NCBI GenBank assembly: GCA_028065725.1
Contig: JAPTVL010000370.1
Span: 1-8,555 of the forward strand
Direction of reading: 5' to 3'
Length of the DNA stretch: 8,555 nt
Source: Betaproteobacteria bacterium
GTDB lineage: Bacteria; Pseudomonadota; Gammaproteobacteria; Burkholderiales; Rhodocyclaceae
This document shows, piece after piece, positions 1 to 5,304 of the stretch. Both the position numbers and the translations under genes were made by a program. How positions within the stretch are numbered: the stretch's first letter is position 1; each line of letters begins with the position of its first letter. A model generated the notes under the pieces. That model worked only from the letters and a program-made list of their open reading frames with translations, did no database searches and had not been told where the DNA came from.

Positions 1-783
1 AGCATCGAGCCTGTGCGTGCGCTGACCATTGTCAACACGGTCGCTGCCATGTTGGACGCCGTGGTGACACCCGACCGCCCGATTCTCGAATGCGAGCTGC
101 CTTTGGATGGCAGTCGTTTTGAGGCGCTGATTCCTCCCTTGGTCGAGTGTGCCAGTTTTGCCTTGCGGAAGAAGGCGGCACTGGTATTTGCCTTGGAGGA
201 CTACGCCGCCAAGGGCATCATGACGCCGGCGCAGCGCCAAGCGATCGAGGAGGCTGTGGCCGATCGCCGCAACATTCTGGTCAGCGGCGGCACCGGAACC
301 GGGAAAACCACCCTGGCCAACGCCATTCTGGACGCGGTGGCCAGGGTCAGCCGGGATCACCGCATCGTGGTGATCGAGGACACGCGTGAGCTTCAGGTCA
401 ATGCCGAGAACGTCGTGTTCCTGCGCACCAGCGACAACACCGACATGACCAGGCTGCTGCGCGCCACCATGCGCCTGCGCCCGGACCGCATCGTGGTGGG
501 TGAAGTGCGCGACGGCAGCGCCTTGGCTCTGCTCAAGGCATGGAACACGGGCCACCCGGGCGGGGTGGGAACGGTACATGCCAACGACGCCAGCGCGGCG
601 CTGATCCGTATCAGTCAGCTGATACAGGAGGCTGGTGTGCCGCCGAACCCGGAGTTGATTGCCGAAGCCGTCAATGTGGTCGCATCGATCAAACGCACCA
701 CGGAGGGGCGGCGGGTCGAAGAAGTCTCACTGGTCCGCGGCTGGTCACCCGGTGGCGGGTTTCATGTCGAGAGGGTTGCTTGA
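1..783 (+). CDS. trbB: TrbB-type conjugal transfer ATPase, 5' end missing
   Basis: Hexameric secretion ATPase of the VirB11/TrbB family, which powers assembly or substrate transfer by the type IV secretion (mating-pair formation) machinery at the cytoplasmic face of the inner membrane. Counting from the first codon in the window (AGC, base 1), the frame is open for 260 residues. It shows the Walker A motif GGTGTGKTT (bases 286-312), an acidic box VVIEDTRELQ, the Walker B-region RPDRIVVGEVRDG and the His box GTVHAND. Upstream, FALRKKAALVFALEDY matches the conserved lead-in to the ATPase core. Family members such as RP4 TrbB have about 320 residues, so roughly 60 N-terminal residues probably lie left of the window. 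The GTG at base 13 is not the true start, because the frame is open through base 1. The stop (781-783) overlaps a following ATG, as is usual inside trb operons, but no trbC follows. Confidence 0.93.
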   Translation, partial: SIEPVRALTIVNTVAAMLDAVVTPDRPILECELPLDGSRFEALIPPLVECASFALRKKAALVFALEDYAAKGIMTPAQRQAIEEAVADRRNILVSGGTGTGKTTLANAILDAVARVSRDHRIVVIEDTRELQVNAENVVFLRTSDNTDMTRLLRATMRLRPDRIVVGEVRDGSALALLKAWNTGHPGGVGTVHANDASAALIRISQLIQEAGVPPNPELIAEAVNVVASIKRTTEGRRVEEVSLVRGWSPGGGFHVERVA

Positions 784-829
784 TGGACGTCTTGACCGGC
801 GCAAAGCTTACGTTCACCCGCCACAGCGC
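783..829 (+). pseudogene. Possible remnant start of the gene after trbB (trbC position)
   Basis: An ATG at 783-785 overlaps the trbB stop codon (TGATG) and lies 7 bases after a GAGGG ribosome binding site (771-775), the layout of translationally coupled trb genes. The frame begins MDVLTGAKLTFTRHS. From base 830 it runs antisense to the end of the helicase gene and terminates at 1032-1034 after 83 codons, with no hydrophobic segments such as TrbC pilin would have. I read this as the first codons of a lost or displaced downstream gene. It could instead be a chance ATG. The stretch between the convergent trbB and helicase stops shows no hairpin with a T-run, so no terminator is called. Confidence 0.3.
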
Positions 830-3421
830 CTACACGTGCCGCAGGCAGTCCACAACCATGTTGCCGCTCAGCCGCTGCACCACCGAGGCGAGATCCAGCC
901 CCTTGTCCTTCAGCGTGGTTGCAGCGCTGGCTTGCCAGACTAGGTCGCCCTCTTCGAAGAACGTCGCGCGCAGCTCGCGGACGGTGGCCACCGCCAACGT
1001 GGCCCAGGCAATGAAGTCATCAAGCGCCCAGTAGTGCAGCGTCTTGGCGTGGGGTACGGCCGCTGCGCGGATGCCCGCCACCGGTGACACCAAGGTCGGA
1101 AAGAACGTGCAGCCGGCAGCCTGCTCGACGTGTGTTGTCATCCAGTTCGGGTGGGATGCGGCTTGCCGCGCCTTGGTCACATCCAGCGCCCCGCCGCTTG
1201 TGGTGTTGACATAGTCCTCGAAGACGACGCAGGTGCTGCCGGAAATCCACCACGGATCGGGCGAGCCCTCGGACTCTTGTTTGCCAGAAATGAAGCCGAG
1301 CAAATTGCCGAGCTGAACCTGCGCGCGCTCGAAGGTGTCGGGGTGGCCAAGGCCCTGCAGGATCTCCTTCTCAAGACTGGCGAACTTCCTCTCGTGGATC
1401 GAGCCCAGCCGTGACAGCTCGGCGGCCAGCCGCTCGGCCTGCTGTTGCAGCGCTGAGTCAGCGGCCTTGGCACCGAGAACCTCGGGAGCTGCGTGCCGCG
1501 TGAACTCGGCGAGCCATGGAATATCGGGCGCGCACCTGTAGGCCTCCTCGAAGTGTCGCCTTGCCTTGGACTGGAGGGCCGCAACCCCTGACTTCGCGCC
1601 GAGGTACGCAGCCGATCCCGCGAGATAGTGCCACAGCGCGCGATAGCCGCGGACATCCGGCGCCGTCAGCTCCGCGAGGGTCTGTTCGGCGAAACCGACG
1701 GCGCGCGCATAGTCGGCGCGCCAGAGTGCCGTTTGGTAGTCGATTTCGTACTGGACGGCAGCTGCCAAGCTTGCGATCGCAGGCAACGACTCTTGATGCA
1801 ACCGGCGCCGTGCTTCGACGATGGTGCGGTTGACGCTTTCCCAAGCCTTCTTGTTGTCCAGGAAGATGTCGAAGTTTTCGAGGATGTTGGCTGCGTCAGT
1901 GTCCTTCGACTGCCGTACGCCGAATTCGATCTCGGCCTGCAGCTCCGGGTGAAAGAATTTTCGGCGGCGGATGTCGGCGAGGTAGTCCGGCAGATCGTCC
2001 CCGGTTACCACGACGGCCGAGTAGTCCTCGAGGGAGCGGGTGCAGCGCCCGATGGCCTGCACGACACGGGTCTGGATGCGCTCGTTGAAAAGCGTGTTCG
2101 CCGCCATGCGCGACATCAGGAACCGCTCCTGCGAGTTCATCGCCTTCGGCAGGCCTTCAATGAAGAGCAAGCGACACTCGTTGCCTGAGAAGTCCACGCC
2201 GTCATAGCGGTTTGCGACCACGGCGACGGCCTCGGGCGCGGAAACGAAGCCTTCCTTCGAGTTCTCGATGTCCTCGACGCGATAGATCGGGTATGCGATC
2301 TTGTCCGTTACCTGCTTGCTGGCGGCATTGGCCATCGGGGTGCTCGGGACCAGCACGACGCTGCGCCCCGCCCGCTTCATCAGTTGCATGCGCAGGTCTG
2401 TGGCCTCGTTGGCCGACAAGGACATCTCGGGGAAAATGAAAAAGCGGCGGCCGACCCCCTGGGTGTCCCACCCCTTTGGCGCGGCGATGCGGTGAATGGC
2501 CTTGCGTCCAGTCAGGCGCTCCAAATCGCCGCCGGCGCCAAGAGTTGCCGACATGTAGATGCGCTGCTTGGCGGCGTTGAACGGAGCATGTGAGAACGTC
2601 GGCGGAAGCAGTGGCCGGATCATGATGTCGCGTGGCGAGAGGTACACGTGGCAGGCATCGAGGTGGCCGCGCAGCAACGACCACGGGTAGCGCAGTTTGG
2701 TATCCGGCGTGTGCGCGTCGAGGATCTCGGTCAGCTCGTCCTTTATCTGTGCCAGCACCGGCGTCGGCAGCATGTCTACCCAGGTGCGGTCGACTACATC
2801 TTCCCAAGTCCCGAGCAGCCGAGTGAGGTTGGTCGGCGTCAGATAACGGCCAAGCAGATTGCAAAGGGCCTGATGCAGTACAGGGTGGCCTTCCTCCGCG
2901 TCCCGGGAAATGAGAAGCGACCAGAAGGAGGCGACGTAGTTCTCGGTTGCATGCGCATCGTCGAGCACGATCACGTCGGCATTGTCAAAGTACGAGTTGG
3001 TGTTGAATAGCCCCGAGTACGTCGTGATGGCGATCTTCTCGGCCTGCTGAAAATCTGCCTTCGAGGCCGGCGAATATTCGCGCTGCTGTCCCACAAACGT
3101 GCCGACCGACAGCCCATACTTCTCTTCGGCCTGGTTGACCACCTGGTGGACCAGCTGAATGGTGGGGCACAGGTACACGACGCGCTCGTTGAACTTGCGG
3201 CGGCGCCACTCCGCGATTAACAGTCCGACGAGCGTTTTGCCGCTGCCGGTGGGCAACTGCAGCGCCACGTCGGGCGGTGTCACACCTTCCGCTGCGTATG
3301 CCTGCATCGTCTCAGCCTGGTGCGGCAGTACGTCGGGAAACTTGCGACGCGTCAGGTCGCGGAACAGCTTGTCAGGCGTATCCGGAACGGAGTCCTCAGA
3401 AATCGCTGTCTTGAATGCCAT
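830..3421 (-). CDS. SF2 DEAD/DEAH-type helicase with C-terminal nuclease-like domain
   Basis: 863-residue ATP-dependent nucleic-acid helicase or translocase. The ATG (3419-3421) follows an AGGGGG ribosome binding site at a spacing of about 7 bases. Visible motifs: LPHQ at 32-35, motif I QLPTGSGKT (55-63), motif Ia PTIQL (86-90), motif II LDDAH (153-157, a DEAH variant), motif III SAT (291-293), VVLVPS (355-360) and motif VI QAIGRCTR (455-462). LFIEGLPKAMNSQER (419-433) recalls the second helicase domain of XPD/DinG-like enzymes, but no four-Cys iron-sulphur cluster is seen. Residues 540-640 are helical and TPR-like. Residues 698-790 resemble a PD-(D/E)XK nuclease fold: DPWW (722-725), FEDY (734-737), TKARQ (749-753), with Asp-Tyr where Glu-x-Lys is usual. 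The last 70 residues are helical (WATLAVATVRELR). The gene converges on trbB and diverges from the methyltransferase. It is not a standard transfer gene and is probably cargo, perhaps defence-related; the substrate is unknown. Confidence 0.9.
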   Translation of the reverse strand: MAFKTAISEDSVPDTPDKLFRDLTRRKFPDVLPHQAETMQAYAAEGVTPPDVALQLPTGSGKTLVGLLIAEWRRRKFNERVVYLCPTIQLVHQVVNQAEEKYGLSVGTFVGQQREYSPASKADFQQAEKIAITTYSGLFNTNSYFDNADVIVLDDAHATENYVASFWSLLISRDAEEGHPVLHQALCNLLGRYLTPTNLTRLLGTWEDVVDRTWVDMLPTPVLAQIKDELTEILDAHTPDTKLRYPWSLLRGHLDACHVYLSPRDIMIRPLLPPTFSHAPFNAAKQRIYMSATLGAGGDLERLTGRKAIHRIAAPKGWDTQGVGRRFFIFPEMSLSANEATDLRMQLMKRAGRSVVLVPSTPMANAASKQVTDKIAYPIYRVEDIENSKEGFVSAPEAVAVVANRYDGVDFSGNECRLLFIEGLPKAMNSQERFLMSRMAANTLFNERIQTRVVQAIGRCTRSLEDYSAVVVTGDDLPDYLADIRRRKFFHPELQAEIEFGVRQSKDTDAANILENFDIFLDNKKAWESVNRTIVEARRRLHQESLPAIASLAAAVQYEIDYQTALWRADYARAVGFAEQTLAELTAPDVRGYRALWHYLAGSAAYLGAKSGVAALQSKARRHFEEAYRCAPDIPWLAEFTRHAAPEVLGAKAADSALQQQAERLAAELSRLGSIHERKFASLEKEILQGLGHPDTFERAQVQLGNLLGFISGKQESEGSPDPWWISGSTCVVFEDYVNTTSGGALDVTKARQAASHPNWMTTHVEQAAGCTFFPTLVSPVAGIRAAAVPHAKTLHYWALDDFIAWATLAVATVRELRATFFEEGDLVWQASAATTLKDKGLDLASVVQRLSGNMVVDCLRHV

Positions 3422-3688
3422 GGTGTATCCCCCTGAAATCTAGCCGTGCGTGTGTGGACCCTGGGTCGAGATCGCTGCTCGATTAGGGGTGCGTTACCGC
3501 GATGTTCGCATGCCATTCTTGGCCGCCTCGCACAAATCCGTAGCCGTCAGGTAAGCCACGCCCCAATCAACGTCCTAGGTTGGACCTTTGGTGATGGCTT
3601 CCCGGCGCTAGGTTCATTACCCGATCCGGGCCGTCGGCTGCCTTGCAGCAATGTAAGGCTACGGACTTCATAGGTCGAGCAGGCCCGG
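3422..3688. other. Divergent intergenic region between helicase and methyltransferase
   Basis: This 267-bp stretch must hold the control signals for both flanking genes unless they are transcribed from elsewhere. I found no convincing sigma70 -35/-10 pair on either strand. Visible structure: a 7-bp direct repeat CTAGGTT at 3575-3581 and 3608-3614, 33 bp apart (about three helical turns); a small inverted repeat GTCC/GGAC around TAGGTT (3573-3586 region); and GCTGC-CTT-GCAGC (3637-3649), which competes with GCCTT (3640-3644)/AAGGC (3655-3659). These could be operator sites or chance. No coding sequence is supported here. Confidence 0.5.
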
Positions 3689-5233
3689 ATGCAACGTGGT
3701 GCGGAATCCGGGAAGGCGGCCCCCCAGGCCAAGTTCCAAGCGCAACGGATCCGCACCGCCATGCCACAACACCATCAGAAAGTTCCTCGCATCGCATTCG
3801 CGATCCCCGACATCGCCTCGCCAGCGGATTGCCGTGTCGAAGCGGCCAGAGGCTGGATCTACGCTGCCGTCGCCGATCGCCTCGAGCGCCTGGCGCGCGC
3901 CGACGCGCAGCGTGATGGGGTCCAGACTGCGGTCTGGTCCCATGGCGTCCCGATCCCGCAACCCCAAGTCGAGATCTCCGCAGAGCGTGGCTATCTCAGG
4001 GTGCGCTGGGCTGATCTGGGAATCAGCGCTTCGCTGCTCGTGCGCATTGGGGATGTGCGCATTGGCTTCATGCTCGCCCGCAGGAACGCCTGCGATCCGG
4101 ACGTCTTCGAGGCCGTGTTCCCATACCCGGAAGGCGCTGTGTCGCCGCGCCGGACGGTACGGCCCCTGGGCGACACCGACTGGCTGGTGGATTTCATTTT
4201 TTACGGCGACCGTCTCGGCGCGCCAGATCTCACGCGTGCTGCGCTCTGCTCGGACGTTCAGAGCATGGAGCTGCTGGCCGACGCGCTTTATCAGGAGACG
4301 GTGCATCTCTTGGCCGCGCTGGTTCATCAAATGGCGCACGCCGGCGTGCTGCTTGGGCATCAGGCGCAAGGGGACACCCGAGCCGTTCATTTTTCCCTGC
4401 GACAAGATCCTGAGGAGATTCGACAGGTTCTGGGACTGACTCCGGCCGAGCTTCTGTCCGCCGGCGATGGGGTCATCCCGGGAACACGTCAATGGACGGC
4501 GCTGGTTCCGGAAGCGCGGCTCGCTGCCTTCGAGGCGCAACTGCAGGATCTGTCGCATGCTGAATTCCTGGACCGGCAGCGCACCGCGGGGGAGTTCAGG
4601 CTGGGCGAGTTGCTTTTGCGTGCCTCGCCTGGTGTCTACCATCCAGCCCCCGGCTCGTCCACCCGCTTCATGCTGGAAGCGCTGCGTGCTCAGCCTGAGT
4701 TCCGGCGGCAGGACGGATTGCCAGCCGGATCACGGGTTCTGGATCTGGGGTGTGGAACCGGCGCGTTGGCGCTGTGGGTGAAGAGCAGCAATCCATCGCT
4801 GTGCGTTCTTGGCTCCGACATCGACCCGGAGGCCGTCATCAACGCCGCAGCCAACGCCGACGCGAATGAACTGGACGTGGCCTGGGAGCAGGGCGATCTT
4901 CTGGACGATCTTCCTTCGTCGGCGCCTTGGGATGCCGCCTACGACTGCATCCTCTGGAATTACCCGTTCTGGCAAGGTCGGCCCCACGGAGATCCGATCG
5001 ATCACATCGCCATCGACGAAAACGGCCATCTGCTGCGCCGGTTCCTCGGACAGTTACCGCGCTGGCTCGTGCCTGGAGGAAAAGCTTTCCTGAGCTACTC
5101 CACCCTGGCCGATGTGCAACTGCTTTTCGACCTGTGCGAGGGGCATCAATTTTTCCCCGAAAAGATCGCGGAAGACGCTGGGGCTGCGGCTTACCAGCGT
5201 CAAGTGTGGAAGCTGACCGCAAAGCGCACCTGA
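3689..5233 (+). CDS. Class I SAM-dependent methyltransferase with large unknown N-terminal region
   Basis: 514-residue protein. The C-terminal half (about 312-514) is a Rossmann-fold methyltransferase: motif I VLDLGCGTGA (350-359) binds S-adenosylmethionine, the acidic residue after strand 2 is in GSDIDP (375-380), motif III GDLLDD lies at 402-407, and NYPF (424-427) follows ILW in the place of the NPPY motif of HemK/PrmC, RsmC and DNA N6-adenine methyltransferases. The motif order I then IV fits those amino-methyltransferases. VYHPAPGSSTRFMLEAL (317-333) sits where HemK-like enzymes have their substrate-side segment. Residues 1-310 match nothing I recognise; they lack signal peptide or membrane segments. 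Start 3689 has AGCAGG 5 bases upstream; ATG 3761 (residue 25) is an alternative, and the first 30 residues look poorly structured. The substrate could be protein, RNA, DNA or a small molecule. Transcribed toward the primase, 59 bp ahead of it, and divergent from the helicase. Confidence 0.85.
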   Translation: MQRGAESGKAAPQAKFQAQRIRTAMPQHHQKVPRIAFAIPDIASPADCRVEAARGWIYAAVADRLERLARADAQRDGVQTAVWSHGVPIPQPQVEISAERGYLRVRWADLGISASLLVRIGDVRIGFMLARRNACDPDVFEAVFPYPEGAVSPRRTVRPLGDTDWLVDFIFYGDRLGAPDLTRAALCSDVQSMELLADALYQETVHLLAALVHQMAHAGVLLGHQAQGDTRAVHFSLRQDPEEIRQVLGLTPAELLSAGDGVIPGTRQWTALVPEARLAAFEAQLQDLSHAEFLDRQRTAGEFRLGELLLRASPGVYHPAPGSSTRFMLEALRAQPEFRRQDGLPAGSRVLDLGCGTGALALWVKSSNPSLCVLGSDIDPEAVINAAANADANELDVAWEQGDLLDDLPSSAPWDAAYDCILWNYPFWQGRPHGDPIDHIAIDENGHLLRRFLGQLPRWLVPGGKAFLSYSTLADVQLLFDLCEGHQFFPEKIAEDAGAAAYQRQVWKLTAKRT

Positions 5234-5304
5234 TGCAACACCTCACCGAATCCAGTTGAAGCCGCTCGGCGCGAGCGCATCACACGGAGGCTGTGTTGCA
5301 TCAG
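5230..5304. repeat. Perfect 12-bp inverted repeat joining methyltransferase stop and primase start
   Basis: CTGATGCAACAC (5230-5241) is exactly complementary to GTGTTGCATCAG (5293-5304), with a 51-base spacer. The left arm contains the methyltransferase TGA (5231-5233); the right arm contains the GTG/TTG start of the primase. The spacer carries a second hairpin CGCTCG-GCG-CGAGCG (5263-5277) and the primase ribosome binding site GGAGG (5286-5290). In mRNA the outer stem would hide the primase start codon, so ribosomes finishing the methyltransferase could open it. It could equally be a protein-binding operator or an old recombination junction. Confidence 0.6.
5286..5298 (+). promoter_or_regulatory. 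Ribosome binding site deciding the primase start
   Basis: GGAGG at 5286-5290 precedes two adjacent non-ATG start codons in the same frame: GTG at 5293-5295 (spacing 2) and TTG at 5296-5298 (spacing 5). Spacing favours TTG; codon strength favours GTG. The next ATG (5317, residue 9) is 26 bases from the site and has no ribosome binding site of its own. The annotated start at 5293 is therefore uncertain by one codon. Confidence 0.6.

Noticed and set aside
13..15. GTG at base 13 as the trbB start
   Set aside because: The frame is open to base 1 and the family's N-terminal region would be missing, so this is an internal Val codon of a gene cut by the window edge.
601..625. CTGAT/ATCAG/CTGAT at 9-base steps, with GTATCAG-TCAG-CTGATAC (608-625)
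   Set aside because: The bases encode the conserved ISQLIQ segment of TrbB, and a 7-bp stem of this kind is readily produced by those codons.
784..829. Possible bidirectional terminator between the convergent trbB and helicase genes
   Set aside because: Only short restriction-site-like palindromes (GACGTC, AAGCTT) are present; there is no GC stem followed by a T-run on either strand.
1628..2188. 186-codon plus-strand frame inside the helicase
   Set aside because: It is antisense to the helicase C-terminal half, without a convincing ribosome binding site or domain.
2202..2864. 220-codon minus-strand frame overlapping the helicase
   Set aside because: It is an out-of-frame shadow of the helicase, which carries an intact set of SF2 motifs in its own frame with no frameshift.
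3668..4642. 324-codon open frame on the minus strand inside the methyltransferase gene
   Set aside because: It is antisense to the methyltransferase, shows no domain, and is explained by GC-rich codon use; the plus-strand gene has the SAM-binding motif.
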